Shown here one piece after another: positions 1 to 15,949 of a stretch of DNA of 64,000 nucleotides. A program made the position numbers and the translations under genes. Origin of the DNA: Microbacterium oxydans (GTDB lineage Bacteria; Actinomycetota; Actinomycetes; Actinomycetales; Microbacteriaceae); the NCBI RefSeq assembly GCF_000956405.1, contig NZ_JYIV01000027.1, positions 1-64,000 of the forward strand, given 5' to 3'. Position 1 is the stretch's first letter. Every line of letters starts with the position of its first letter. The notes under the pieces are model-generated. The model was not told the DNA's origin. It ran no database searches and saw only the letters and a program-made list of their open reading frames with translations.

Positions 1-425
1 CCGCCACGCCCGTCACGCTGCCGACCGACTGCCGCGCGATCCTGTCTGAGGCCGTGCTCGCTGAGCTCGGAGACACTCCGCTCAACGACCCGGCCTTCGG
101 ACCCTCTGGTGTGGGAGCGGATGGCACGCTCACCTGCAACTGGGCCGACCCGCGCGCAGACACCACGAGGCTCACGACCACGATCTCGCGGATGAACCGC
201 GGCCCGGCGCTCGACATGCTCAATGCCCTCGCGAACAATGAGGGGTTCTCCTGCTTCACGCCCGATGGCGGCACTCGCTGCGAGAAGACCTGGCCCAACG
301 AGCAGTATCCGGTGACGGACGGCCGCACCCTGTTCTGGCGCGACGACGTGCTGATCGACACCCGGTACTCGAACCTCGCTCCGGCCGGCTACACGTCGAG
401 TATCGTCGAGCACCTCTTCCACTGA
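1..425 (+). CDS. C-terminal part of an unknown protein (5' truncated by window edge)
   Basis: The reading frame is open from base 3 and ends at TGA 423-425, so about 140 C-terminal residues are visible and the true start lies outside the window. An internal ATG at 54 is unlikely to be the start because the frame continues upstream without a stop. The visible part has four cysteines, one in DCRAIL near the left edge, one in TCNWADP and two in SCFTPDGGTRC, which suggests a secreted or surface protein with disulfides. I see no catalytic motif and do not recognise the family. It converges on rpoC across a strong hairpin terminator. Confidence 0.6.
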   Translation, partial: ATPVTLPTDCRAILSEAVLAELGDTPLNDPAFGPSGVGADGTLTCNWADPRADTTRLTTTISRMNRGPALDMLNALANNEGFSCFTPDGGTRCEKTWPNEQYPVTDGRTLFWRDDVLIDTRYSNLAPAGYTSSIVEHLFH

Positions 426-559
426 CCCGGCCGCCCTCTGCACCGGATCCTGCGTCGACTGCACGACCTCTCGACGAGCGCATGGGTGGCGACGCTCGTC
501 TCCGTGTGCTGCGCGACTTCGCGTGCGCTCGACGGACGGCGCCGATGCCCGGGCACGAA

Positions 560-589
560 GAAGGCCCCAGGGCGAACCCTGGGGCCTTC
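560..589. terminator. Perfect hairpin terminator between convergent genes
   Basis: Bases 560-572 pair perfectly with 577-589 (13 bp, core GGCCCCAGGG) around a CGAA loop. It sits between the upstream plus-strand gene and the end of rpoC on the minus strand. There is no long T tract on either side, as is usual in high-GC actinobacteria. It probably serves both directions. Confidence 0.75.
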
Positions 590-612
590 TCAGTCACTCA
601 GCACTGATGCTG

Positions 613-635
613 CGGCTCTCGCCTCGATCAGTTGT
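613..635. repeat. 23-bp direct repeat, copy 1 (copy of the rpoC 3' end)
   Basis: The 23 bases at 613-635 are identical to 692-714. The second copy covers the rpoC stop codon (707-709) and its last codons, so this copy is a duplicated piece of the rpoC tail lying 79 bp further downstream on the rpoC transcript. Confidence 0.9.
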
Positions 636-691
636 GTCGCGATTTCATCGCTCGACAACCTCAATCGGCTCGGCCGGACGAGCAAGCTCGC

Positions 692-706
692 CGGCTCTCG
701 CCTCGA

Positions 707-714
<8 letters not shown>
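692..714. repeat. 23-bp direct repeat, copy 2 (overlaps rpoC stop)
   Basis: Identical to 613-635. It spans the rpoC stop codon on the minus strand and is therefore the likely parent copy. Confidence 0.9.
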
Positions 715-4582
<3,868 letters not shown>

Positions 4583-4620
4583 TAGTTCTCCTGTGTCGGA
4601 AATTCTTTTTGAGAAGTCTG

Positions 4621-4660
4621 CTTCGGTGGGCCCGAGACGTGGGTCCCGGGCCCTCCGAAG
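4621..4660 (-). other. Intra-operon hairpin between rpoB and rpoC
   Basis: Immediately after the rpoB stop, 4621-4626 pairs with 4655-4660, and 4628-4638 pairs with 4643-4653 with one mismatch, closing a four-base loop. This makes a strong, nearly continuous hairpin. On the minus strand it is not followed by a T tract. It is more likely an mRNA processing or stability element, or a partial attenuator, than a full terminator, since rpoC must be read through. Confidence 0.7.
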
Positions 4661-4662
4661 GA

Positions 4663-8166
<3,504 letters not shown>

Positions 8167-8291
8167 GGGAATAACCTCCGTGAGCCCCGCAGGGCTTCTC
8201 GATTCCTTTGTCGTCAGGTGGAGTGTGCGCCCGGGAACTCAACAGATGCCGACCACCATATGAGGGCAGGGAGAAGCGAGCGCAACTACCA

Positions 8292-8320
8292 ACTATACGC
8301 ACGATTCTGCGACATGGCAA
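8292..8320 (-). promoter_or_regulatory. Promoter of rpoBC
   Basis: Reading the minus strand, -35 TTGCCA (8315-8320) and -10 TATAGT (8292-8297) are separated by 17 bp, close to the housekeeping sigma consensus. The 5' leader to the rpoB start would be about 120 nt. This is the best-looking promoter in the window. Confidence 0.8.
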
Positions 8321-8376
8321 GCGCAATCCTTGACCAATCTTCGAACCTGCGGTATTGGCACCCCGTACGCCTCGGT

Positions 8377-8452
8377 GAGACCCATCCTCCGCGCCGAGAC
8401 CCATCGGCGCAGGCGGCTGCGGCGATGGGTCTCGGCGGGCGGGATGGGTGTC
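8377..8452. repeat. Nested double hairpin, GAGACC/GGTCTC family
   Basis: The inner stem 8392-8406/8423-8437 is a perfect 15 bp. An outer stem 8377-8387/8442-8452 pairs with one mismatch. Each arm carries two copies of a GAGACCCATC-like word. It lies between the end of the peptide ABC operon and the rpoB promoter and can end transcription of the former. The 16-mer at 8422-8437 recurs exactly at 56194-56209. Confidence 0.75.
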
Positions 8453-8465
8453 GGCGAACGGGGCC

Positions 8466-10127
8466 TCAGGAGGCGATGTTCAACTCATTGCCGGGGATCG
8501 ACGCCAGCAGACGCCTCGTGTAGGGGTCGCGCGGATTCGTGAAGATCTCCTCCGATGTGGCGGCCTCCACCAGCCGTCCGTCCTTCATGACGCACACGTA
8601 GTCGCTGATGAGTCGCACCACCGCGAGGTCGTGCGAGATGAACAGGTAGCTCAGGCCGTACTCGCTCTGCAGGTCGCCGAGCAGCTTCAGGATCTGGTCC
8701 TGCACGAGCACGTCGAGCGCCGACACGGGTTCGTCGCACACGATCAGATCGGGCGAGAGTGCGAGCGCACGGGCGATCGCGACGCGCTGCCGCTGTCCTC
8801 CCGAGAGCTCGGACGGGTAGCGGCGCAGCATCGACTGCGGCAGCGCCACGTCGTCGAGCAGCTGTCGCACGCGCTTGCGGCGATCCGCTGCGCTCCCCCG
8901 CTTGTAGAACTCCAGGGGCTCGGCGATCAGTCGCTCGATCGTGAACATGGGGTTCAGGCTCGAGTACGGGTCCTGGAAGATGGGCTGCACCCGCTGGCGG
9001 AAGTCCTTCGTCTCCGCCTTGCTCAGCGACGCGATGTCCTTGCCCTCGTAGCGGATCAGCCCGCTGGTGGGCTCGATCACCTTGAGCAGCATGCGCGCGG
9101 TCGTGGTCTTGCCCGAACCGGACTCCCCCACGATCGCGACCGTCTCCCCGCGCGGTATCACCAGCGACACGTCGTCGACGGCGACGAAGTCCTCGCCGCG
9201 GCCCCGCACCGGGTACACCTTGGTGAGGTTCTCGATCTCCACGATGTTGTCGGACGGCGCCGGCTCGGCGACCGCCGCGCCGTCGGCGGCCGTCCCCTCC
9301 TGCACCCGGAACGCCTCCGGCTGCAGGCGGGCGGCAGCGACGGAAGGCGCAGCCTTCACGAGCGACTGCGTGTACGGATGCTGCGGATCCTCCAGGATCT
9401 GCCGCGCGTCGCCCTGCTCCACGACCTTGCCTCGGTGCATCACGATCACCCGCTCGGCGCGTTCGGCGGCGAGCCCCAGATCGTGCGTGATGAGCAGCAC
9501 GGCCGTTCCCAGCTCGCGCGTCATCTGCCCGATCTGGTCGAGGATGGTCTGCTGCACCGTGACGTCGAGGGCGCTCGTGGGCTCGTCGGCGATCAGCAGG
9601 CGCGGCTTGCAGGCCAGTCCGATCGCGATCAGGGCTCGCTGGCGCATGCCACCGGAGAACTCGTGCGGGTACTGCTTGGCGCGCCGCTTCGGATCGGGGA
9701 GACCGGCGGCGCTCAACGCCTCGACCACCTTCTCCTGCACGTTCTGCCGCGTGGCGAGCCCGTGCGCGAGCAGCGTCTCCGCCACCTGCGTGCCGATCTT
9801 CGCGACCGGGTTCAGGTTCGACATCGGATCCTGCGGGACGAGTCCGATGTCACGACCGCGGATCGTGCGCATCTCGTGCTCCGGCGCGCGGGAGATCTCC
9901 TTCCCGTCGAGGCGGATGCTCCCGGCGGCGATCCGGCCTCCCCCCGCGAGCAGACCGATGATGGCCATCGCGGTGGTGGACTTGCCCGATCCGGACTCCC
10001 CCACGATCGCGACGGTCTCGCCGGGACGGATCTCGAGGTCGACGCCCTCGACGGCGTGCACGACGCCGTCCATGGTGGCGAAGTCCACGGCGAGGTCCTG
10101 CACCGACAGCAGCGGTTCGGTCGACAT
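8466..10127 (-). CDS. Peptide/nickel-type ABC transporter, fused double ATPase (DppD-DppF-like)
   Basis: A 553-residue cytoplasmic protein made of two nucleotide-binding domains in tandem, powering the permease pair encoded just upstream. Domain 1 has Walker A GESGSGKS at residues 43-50 and Walker [13 protein letters not shown]. Domain 2 has GESGSGKT at about 334-341 and IVCDEPVSALD. Both have LSGG or FSGG signatures (FSGGMRQRALIA and LSGGQRQRVAIA) and oligopeptide-type C-terminal regions. I chose ATG at 10125-10127 because GGAG stands 6 nt upstream. An upstream in-frame ATG at 10173-10175, overlapping the dppC stop as ATGA, is an alternative that would add 16 residues. Last gene of the operon; a nested hairpin follows. 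Family and role are certain; the substrate is inferred from the partners. Confidence 0.93.
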   Translation of the reverse strand: MSTEPLLSVQDLAVDFATMDGVVHAVEGVDLEIRPGETVAIVGESGSGKSTTAMAIIGLLAGGGRIAAGSIRLDGKEISRAPEHEMRTIRGRDIGLVPQDPMSNLNPVAKIGTQVAETLLAHGLATRQNVQEKVVEALSAAGLPDPKRRAKQYPHEFSGGMRQRALIAIGLACKPRLLIADEPTSALDVTVQQTILDQIGQMTRELGTAVLLITHDLGLAAERAERVIVMHRGKVVEQGDARQILEDPQHPYTQSLVKAAPSVAAARLQPEAFRVQEGTAADGAAVAEPAPSDNIVEIENLTKVYPVRGRGEDFVAVDDVSLVIPRGETVAIVGESGSGKTTTARMLLKVIEPTSGLIRYEGKDIASLSKAETKDFRQRVQPIFQDPYSSLNPMFTIERLIAEPLEFYKRGSAADRRKRVRQLLDDVALPQSMLRRYPSELSGGQRQRVAIARALALSPDLIVCDEPVSALDVLVQDQILKLLGDLQSEYGLSYLFISHDLAVVRLISDYVCVMKDGRLVEAATSEEIFTNPRDPYTRRLLASIPGNELNIAS

Positions 10128-10171
10128 CGGGTTCTCCTTCGCAGCGCGCATCGCGCCGTCTTCTCGCGCGC

Positions 10172-11137
10172 TCATCGCGCCCTCGTCCGTGGGTCCATCG
10201 CCTCGCGCAACGCCTCGCCCAACAGGGTGAAACCGAGCGCCGTCACCGCGATGCAGATGCCGGGGAGGAATGCGAGCCAGGGGGCGATCGCCAGCTCGGA
10301 CTGCGCGTAGGTGAGCATACGGCCCCACTCCGCCGTCTCCGGGCGTCCTCCGCCGAGGCCGAGGAACGAGAGCGCAGCCGCGTCGATCACCGCGGTGGCG
10401 AGCGTCAGGGTGCCCTGCACGATCACGGGGCCGATGGCGTTGGGCAGCACGTGCGACATGGTGATCTTGCCGCGGCCGAGCCCGAGCGTCTGCGCCGAGA
10501 GGACATAATCGCTGGAGCGCTGCTGGAGCATGGATGCGCGCAGCAGGCGGGCGAAGATCGGCACCTGAGACGCTCCGATCGCGATCATGATCGCGAAGGG
10601 AGTCTGCCCGAGGATCGCGGCGATCGAGACCGCCAGCAGCAGGTTCGGCACCGAGAGGATGATGTCGACGATGCGCATGATGAGCGTGTCCACCCACCCT
10701 CCGAACGTGCCGGCGAGCAGCCCGAGGATCATGCCGCCGACCAGACCCATCGCCGTCGAAATGACACCGATCATGAGCGATGCCTGCGCACCCCAGATGA
10801 GCTTGGACAACACGTCACCGCCGAAGCGGTCGAGGCCCAGCGGGAACTGCGGCAGCTCCCCCGGACCGGGGATGTAGGTCGGCGTGATGTACTTCGCGCC
10901 GGGCAGCGCCGTCTCGGGGTAGGGAGCGATCAGCGGTGCGAGAGCGGCGATGAGCAGGAACGCCACCACGATGGCCGCCCCGATCCATGCCGTCGGGTTG
11001 CGGCGGAGCCTGCGGAACACGTCCCGCCAGAAGCCGCCGGAGCCGTTCTTCAGGTCCGCCTGGGCGATGGCGACGGTGTCGATGCTGCCGCCGCTCTCCG
11101 CGGACGGTCCCTGTGCGGGCGGGAGGGCGATGGTCAT
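10172..11137 (-). CDS. Peptide-type ABC transporter permease (DppC/OppC-like)
   Basis: A 321-residue inner-membrane permease. A hydrophobic segment lies near residues 50-75, followed by about five more and a BPD_transp_1 domain with the EAA loop region around TLGLGRGKITMSHVLPNAIG. The N-terminal OppC-type extension (PTAWIGAAIVVAFLLIAALA) marks the DppC rather than DppB partner. ATG at 11135-11137 has a strong AAGGAGG 7 nt upstream. The stop overlaps an alternative start of the ATPase gene. It forms the heterodimeric channel with the neighbouring DppB-like protein. Confidence 0.93.
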   Translation of the reverse strand: MTIALPPAQGPSAESGGSIDTVAIAQADLKNGSGGFWRDVFRRLRRNPTAWIGAAIVVAFLLIAALAPLIAPYPETALPGAKYITPTYIPGPGELPQFPLGLDRFGGDVLSKLIWGAQASLMIGVISTAMGLVGGMILGLLAGTFGGWVDTLIMRIVDIILSVPNLLLAVSIAAILGQTPFAIMIAIGASQVPIFARLLRASMLQQRSSDYVLSAQTLGLGRGKITMSHVLPNAIGPVIVQGTLTLATAVIDAAALSFLGLGGGRPETAEWGRMLTYAQSELAIAPWLAFLPGICIAVTALGFTLLGEALREAMDPRTRAR

Positions 11138-11171
11138 GCGACCGCCTCCTTTCGGACGATGAAGAGGGACA

Positions 11172-12176
11172 TCACTGCACCCTCACTCTCGGGTCGATGA
11201 AGCTGTAGGAGACATCGACCGCCAGGTTGATCAGCGCGTACGCGATCGCGATGAAGATGATGAATCCCTGGAGGACGGGGAAGTCCCTGGTGAAGATCGC
11301 CCTCGCCAGGAACGAGCCGATGCCGGGGAAGGCGAACACCGTCTCGGTGAGCACCGCCCCGGATATCAGCAGCCCGGTCTGCAGGCCGATCGTGGTGATC
11401 ACCGGGAGCATCGCATTGCGCAGGATGAAACGGTTGCGCAGTGTCGGCGCACCGACGCCCTTCGCACGGCCGGTGCGCACGTAGTCCGCGTTCTGCACCT
11501 CCAGAACGCTGGCCCTGGTGATGCGGACGATGATCGCGAGCGGGATCGTGCCCAGCGCGAGCGCCGGGAGGATCAGGTGCAGGATCGCATCCCACGCGGC
11601 ATCGAACTCTCCGGTGATGATGCCATCCCACACGTAGAAACCGGTGGGATGTGTCGCGTCTATTCGTGGATTCTGACGTCCGTCCGACGGCAGCCAGCCC
11701 AGCTGCACCGCGAAGACGTACTTCAGGATGAACGCGAGGAAGAACACCGGGATGGTGATGCCGATCAGGCTCAGCACGACGGACGCGTGGTCGGTGAACT
11801 TGCCGTGACGGCGAGCGGCCCAGTATCCGAGCGGGATGCCGATGCCGACCGCGAAGATGAGCGCCATCACGCTGAGCTCGAGCGTCGCGGGGAAGCGGCG
11901 CATGAACTCCTCGGTCACCGGACGGTTGGTCTGGATGGACGTCCCGAAGTCTCCCTGCAGGAGTCGCCCGATCCAGATGAAGTACTGCTCGATGAGCGGC
12001 TTGTTGAAGCCGTAGAGCTCGTTGACCCTGGCAACGGCCTCGGGGGTGGCCTTCTCGCCGAGCAGGGCGACCGCGGGGCCGCCGGGAAGGGCCCTGACCC
12101 AGGCGAACAGCAGGATGCTGAGCCCGAACAGGGTGGGGATGAGGAACAGCAGTCGCCTGCCGATGGTGCGCAGCAC
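11172..12176 (-). CDS. Peptide-type ABC transporter permease (DppB/OppB-like)
   Basis: A 334-residue integral membrane permease with the DppB-type N terminus (RRLLFLIPTLFGLSILLF, the first transmembrane helix) followed by the periplasmic-side region and five further helices. The EAA loop is VRTGRAKGVGAPTLRNRFIL. The start is GTG at 12174-12176 with GGAG 6 nt upstream. It lies 34 bp before the DppC-like gene and 86 bp after the binding-protein gene; that gap contains a strong hairpin, so permease expression is likely lower than that of the binding protein. Confidence 0.93.
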   Translation of the reverse strand: MLRTIGRRLLFLIPTLFGLSILLFAWVRALPGGPAVALLGEKATPEAVARVNELYGFNKPLIEQYFIWIGRLLQGDFGTSIQTNRPVTEEFMRRFPATLELSVMALIFAVGIGIPLGYWAARRHGKFTDHASVVLSLIGITIPVFFLAFILKYVFAVQLGWLPSDGRQNPRIDATHPTGFYVWDGIITGEFDAAWDAILHLILPALALGTIPLAIIVRITRASVLEVQNADYVRTGRAKGVGAPTLRNRFILRNAMLPVITTIGLQTGLLISGAVLTETVFAFPGIGSFLARAIFTRDFPVLQGFIIFIAIAYALINLAVDVSYSFIDPRVRVQ

Positions 12177-12202
12177 GAAGATCTCCGTCGATCAGAAGGT
12201 AC

Positions 12203-12245
12203 GCCGCTCCCCGGTCCCGCCGAAGCGGTGGAACCGGGGAACGGC
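12203..12245 (-). terminator. Attenuating hairpin between binding-protein and permease genes
   Basis: Arms 12203-12221 and 12227-12245 (19 nt each) pair around a 5-nt loop with two G-U pairs and one mismatch on the minus-strand RNA. Its position just after the binding-protein stop suits a 3' stabiliser or partial terminator that raises binding protein relative to permeases. Confidence 0.7.
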
Positions 12246-12262
12246 CTATCCAGTGGTCAGGC

Positions 12263-13936
12263 CTACTTGGTGAGGACGATGTCCGTGAAGACCTCGTCGT
12301 TCACCGGGCTGGCGGGGTAGCTCTTCACGCGCGGGTCGAACGCCAGAGTCGGCGCCGGGTGCGCGAGCGGGACGCCGGGGATGAACTGGGCGACCATCTC
12401 GTTGATCTCCTCGTACAGCGCCGTCTGGTCCTCGAGGTTCGAGACGCCGCGCGCCTCGTTCAGCTTCTGGAACAGCTCGGGGTTGTCGAAGCCCCACTCG
12501 GAGCTCTGCTGGCCGAAGAAGACGCCGACGAAGTTGTCGGTGTCGTTGTAGTCACCGGTCCAGCCGAGCAGGTGGATGCCGTGGTCCGAGGTGCCGGTCG
12601 TGCGGTCGAGGTACTCGACCCACTCCTCCGAGACCGGGGTGGTCTCGACGCCGACCTCGGACAGCTGCGACGACAGCACCGTGAAGATCTGCTCGGGGTC
12701 CGGCATGTAGGGACGCGACACGTTGACCGGGTAGTTGAACGTGAGCTTCAGCGGGTTCGCCTCGGTGTAGCCCGCCTCCGCAAGCAGCGACTTCGCCTTC
12801 TCGGGGTCGTAGTCGTAGGTCGTGACATCAGGGTTGTAGCCGTTGACGACCTCGGGCACGAACTCGATGGCCTTCTGCGTGCCCTCGGGCAGCACCTGAC
12901 TGATCAGGGCGTCCTTGTCGACCGCGTATGAGAGCGCCTCGCGGACCTTGGGGTCCTGGAGCTCGGGCACCGCCTGGTTGAAAGCGAGGTACAGGATGGT
13001 GAACGGCGGGCGCGACACCATCGTGAAGCCGTCGTCCTCGAGGGCCTTGGTGTCGGCGGGGCCGACCAGGTCGTAGCCGTCGATCGATCCGGATTCGAGC
13101 GCCTGGCGGCGTGCGGTCGGGTCGTCGATCGTGCGGAAGATGATCTCGTCGATCTGCCCCTTCTCGCCCCAGTACCCGTCGTAGGACTTGAGCGTGACCT
13201 GCTCGCCGGGCGCCCACTCGTCGAAGGCGTAGGGGCCGGTGCCGACGGGGTGTCCCATCGCGTACTCGGAGAGCTGCGGGGCCTCGGCGGAACCGCTGAC
13301 CTCATCCGCTCCGAACTCCTGCATCGCCGAAGGGCTCTGCATGGCGAAGGCCGGGAGCGAGAGCGAGGCGACGAAGCCCGCGAACGGCTTGTTCAGTTCG
13401 ATCGTGACCGAGTTCTCGCCGTCGGGGGTGCAGGACTTGTAGACGGCGTCGGCCGCGTTGGAGGCGTACCCCTTGAAGAGCTTGTTGTAGTAGTAGCCGA
13501 ACGCCTCGGACGCGGCGAGGCCGGTCCAGTTGAACCAGCGGTCGAAGTTCACGCACACGGCCTCGGCGTTGAAGGGCGTGCCGTCCTGGAACGTGACATC
13601 CTTCTTCAGCTCGAAGGTGTGCGACATGCCGTCCTCGGACGACTCCCACGACTCGGCGAGGAGCGGTGCCGGGTCGGCGGTACCGGGCTCGGTGCCGACG
13701 AGTCCCTCGAAGATCTGACGCGAGACGCGGAAGCTCTCGCCGTCCTGAGCGAAGGCGGGGTCGAGGCTCGCCGGGTCCGAGGATGCGGCGAACACGAACG
13801 TGCCGTCGACGTCACCCGACCCCTCCGACCCGCCGTCGCCGCGCTCGCTGGCGACGCAGCCGGCCAGGGCGAGCGCTGCGATCGTGGCTCCGGTTACGGC
13901 GATGAGTCCTCGCCGACGCTTGACTGATTGGTGCAT
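12263..13936 (-). CDS. ABC transporter substrate-binding lipoprotein, peptide/nickel family (SBP_bac_5)
   Basis: A 557-residue extracytoplasmic binding protein of the DppA/OppA class, the first gene of the peptide ABC operon. A type II signal peptide ends in LALAGC with the lipidated Cys at 27. SBP_bac_5 features are visible: LDPAFAQDGESF near the start of the mature part, and VREALSYAVDKDALI and NFVGVFFGQQSSEWGF further on. The start ATG 13934-13936 has GGAAGG about 7 nt upstream; longer in-frame extensions upstream have no signal. Transcribed divergently from the PfkB kinase gene. The bound ligand could be an oligopeptide, a murein peptide or a nickel complex; sequence alone does not decide. 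Confidence 0.92.
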   Translation of the reverse strand: MHQSVKRRRGLIAVTGATIAALALAGCVASERGDGGSEGSGDVDGTFVFAASSDPASLDPAFAQDGESFRVSRQIFEGLVGTEPGTADPAPLLAESWESSEDGMSHTFELKKDVTFQDGTPFNAEAVCVNFDRWFNWTGLAASEAFGYYYNKLFKGYASNAADAVYKSCTPDGENSVTIELNKPFAGFVASLSLPAFAMQSPSAMQEFGADEVSGSAEAPQLSEYAMGHPVGTGPYAFDEWAPGEQVTLKSYDGYWGEKGQIDEIIFRTIDDPTARRQALESGSIDGYDLVGPADTKALEDDGFTMVSRPPFTILYLAFNQAVPELQDPKVREALSYAVDKDALISQVLPEGTQKAIEFVPEVVNGYNPDVTTYDYDPEKAKSLLAEAGYTEANPLKLTFNYPVNVSRPYMPDPEQIFTVLSSQLSEVGVETTPVSEEWVEYLDRTTGTSDHGIHLLGWTGDYNDTDNFVGVFFGQQSSEWGFDNPELFQKLNEARGVSNLEDQTALYEEINEMVAQFIPGVPLAHPAPTLAFDPRVKSYPASPVNDEVFTDIVLTK

Positions 13937-13973
13937 TGTGTGACCTTCCCTGTCGGGCGCTTCTTTGCGCGTC

Positions 13974-13993
13974 CCGAGGCTTCTTCGCCTCGG
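13974..13993 (-). promoter_or_regulatory. Small hairpin in the leader of the peptide ABC operon
   Basis: Bases 13974-13980 pair with 13987-13993 (7 bp, CCGAGGC/GCCTCGG) about 40 nt before the binding-protein start. It could be a leader structure. I see no recognisable riboswitch. Confidence 0.35.
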
Positions 13994-14099
13994 TGACGGT
14001 GATGACTCGACGGTACCCAGCGGATCCTCAGATACCAAACGCATCCAGGTTGCAATCCGATATCGGCGCGACCGGCATCGATCCGGTAGTGTCCAGATC

Positions 14100-15020
14100 G
14101 TGCCAGACACCACCCCGCTCGCCGTCTGCTTCGGTGAGGGCATGGTCGCCCTCGTCGCCGCCACCGCGGGTCCGCTCGAGGAATGCCGGACCTTCCACCG
14201 CTCCCTCGCCGGAGCCGAGTGGAACACCGCGATCGCCCTGGCATCGGCCGGAATTCGCACGGCCGTCGTCTCCCGCGTGGGCGATGACGGGTTCGGGCGC
14301 TTCCTCACCGCTGAACTGCGCGCCCACAGAGTCGACGATTCTGCGGTCGAAGTCGACAGCGATGCACCGACCGGCCTGTACGTGAAGGAGCTCTCGGCGC
14401 GGGAGGACGGAGCCGTCGACGGCACGATGCACTACTACCGTGCGGGCTCGGCGGCCGCGGCCGTCTCGCCGCAGACCCTCACGACGCCGGGGGCATCCGC
14501 GCTCCTCACAGAGGCGACGCTCGTGCACACCTCGGGGATCACGCCCGCGCTGTCGGACTCGGCTCTCGCCGCCCAGGAAGCGCTGTTCGCAGAGCGCCGC
14601 CCCGATCGTCTGCTGAGCTTCGACCTGAACTGGCGACCTGCGCTGTGGCGCGGACGCGAGGCAGAGGGCCGCAGGATCGTCTCGGACTTCGCGTCCCGCG
14701 CCGATGTGGTGTTCTGCACCCGCCCCGACGCGGAGGTCGCGTTCGGGACCAGCGACCCGAAGCAGATCCGGGCGCTGATCCCCGGGCCGCGCCACCTGCT
14801 CGTCACCGACGCACGCGGAGCGGTGGCTTTCGATGGCAACGACGTCGCCGAGAGCGAAGCGCTGGAAGCGCCCGTCGTGGAGACCATCGGAGCGGGCGAC
14901 GCCTTCGCGGCCGGTTTCCTCGCCGGAATCCTCACCGGTCTGTCGCTGACGGGGAGCCTCGCGCGCGGACACCGCATCGCCACCCGCGCCCTGGTCAGCA
15001 CCCGCGACCACGTCGACTGA
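14100..15020 (+). CDS. PfkB-family carbohydrate kinase (2-keto-3-deoxygluconate kinase-like)
   Basis: A 306-residue soluble sugar kinase of the ribokinase/PfkB fold. The N-terminal FGEGMVAL and the GAEWNTAIALASAG substrate region resemble KdgK-type kinases. The C-terminal signature TIGAGDAFAAGF contains the anion-hole GAGD at 264-267 with catalytic-base Asp267. I chose GTG at 14100 because a TAGTGT box (14087-14092) sits exactly 7 nt upstream and there is no ribosome-binding site, which fits a leaderless transcript. It stands alone between the divergent peptide importer and the convergent sugar operon. Its true substrate could be a ketodeoxy sugar or an amino sugar. Confidence 0.88.
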   Translation: MPDTTPLAVCFGEGMVALVAATAGPLEECRTFHRSLAGAEWNTAIALASAGIRTAVVSRVGDDGFGRFLTAELRAHRVDDSAVEVDSDAPTGLYVKELSAREDGAVDGTMHYYRAGSAAAAVSPQTLTTPGASALLTEATLVHTSGITPALSDSALAAQEALFAERRPDRLLSFDLNWRPALWRGREAEGRRIVSDFASRADVVFCTRPDAEVAFGTSDPKQIRALIPGPRHLLVTDARGAVAFDGNDVAESEALEAPVVETIGAGDAFAAGFLAGILTGLSLTGSLARGHRIATRALVSTRDHVD

Positions 15021-15068
15021 GCCGTCTCCCAGGGCGGAGCTCGGGCCGCAGTCTTCGGGGCTCAGTCC

Positions 15069-15935
15069 TCAGGAGCGATGGCGGGCCGGGACCGCGTCGT
15101 GGGTCCGCTGCAGGGAGACGGCGACCGGCTCGCCGCGGTGCTGCACGACTCTCACGAAGAGCACGTCGACGAGGGCGAGTTGAGCGATGCGGCTCGACAT
15201 CGCCGCCATGCGGAACGGGGATTCATGCGCGTGCGTGAGCAGCACGACATCGGCAGCCAGTGCCAGCGGCGAGTCCGGAGCGCTGGTGACGGCCACGGAG
15301 AGTGCACCGGCATCGCGCGCGACCTCCAGGGCACGCAGGGTCTCGGCGGTCTCGCCTCCGTGGGAGAACGCGATCGCCACGTCGGCAGCACTGCGCAGCG
15401 AAGCCGTCGTGACCGCGAGGTGCGGATCGGCGGAGTGCGAAACGGAGCAGCCGATGCGCGACAGTTTCAGTTGCAGATCCTGCGCGGTCAGTGACGATGC
15501 CGCCTGCCCGAAGAGGTCGATGTGCCGCGCATCGACGACCGCACGGGCGACCCGGTCCAGCGCAGCCGCGTCGAGGGCGAGCGCGGTCTTCTCGATCGCG
15601 TCGATCTCCTGCGCGGCGAGCTTGGCCGCGATCGCGGTCGGACCGTCGTCGGGGTCGATCGCCGTGGTGTCCAGCCCGAACCGCGCCTGCTGCGCCTGCT
15701 CCAGGGTGATCGCGCGTGCGACCGCGACCCTGAGCTCGCGATAACCGCTGTATCCGAGCGACTGGGCGTAGCGGGCGACCGTCGAGAGCGAGGTCTGGCA
15801 GAGCTGGGCGAGATCGTTGATCGCCAGATCGACGACGAGTGTCGGGTCGCCCAGGATCTTCTCCGCGACGCGCGCCTCGGCGGCGCTCACCTTGGGAAGG
15901 GAGCGCCGCACCAGAGCGAGAACGTCATCGTCCAT
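15069..15935 (-). CDS. RpiR-family transcriptional regulator (HTH plus SIS)
   Basis: A 288-residue regulator. Residues 1-75 form the RpiR HTH domain (LPKVSAAEARVAEKILGDP then INDLAQLCQTSLSTVARYAQ). Residues from about 125 form a SIS sugar-phosphate-binding domain (RHIDLFGQAASSLTAQDL and VAIAFSHGGETAETLRAL). RpiR proteins sense phosphosugars, for example MurNAc-6-phosphate in MurR. It is the last gene of the five-gene sugar operon, 14 bp after the hexosaminidase gene; AGGA lies 7 nt upstream of ATG 15933-15935. It likely controls this operon in response to the phosphorylated imported sugar. Confidence 0.92.
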   Translation of the reverse strand: MDDDVLALVRRSLPKVSAAEARVAEKILGDPTLVVDLAINDLAQLCQTSLSTVARYAQSLGYSGYRELRVAVARAITLEQAQQARFGLDTTAIDPDDGPTAIAAKLAAQEIDAIEKTALALDAAALDRVARAVVDARHIDLFGQAASSLTAQDLQLKLSRIGCSVSHSADPHLAVTTASLRSAADVAIAFSHGGETAETLRALEVARDAGALSVAVTSAPDSPLALAADVVLLTHAHESPFRMAAMSSRIAQLALVDVLFVRVVQHRGEPVAVSLQRTHDAVPARHRS

Positions 15936-15949
15936 GGAGGGGTCCTGTC

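Noticed and set aside
13937..14099. Riboswitch or long RNA in the gap between the peptide ABC operon and the kinase
   Set aside because: Only one 7-bp hairpin is visible and no known riboswitch core could be recognised.
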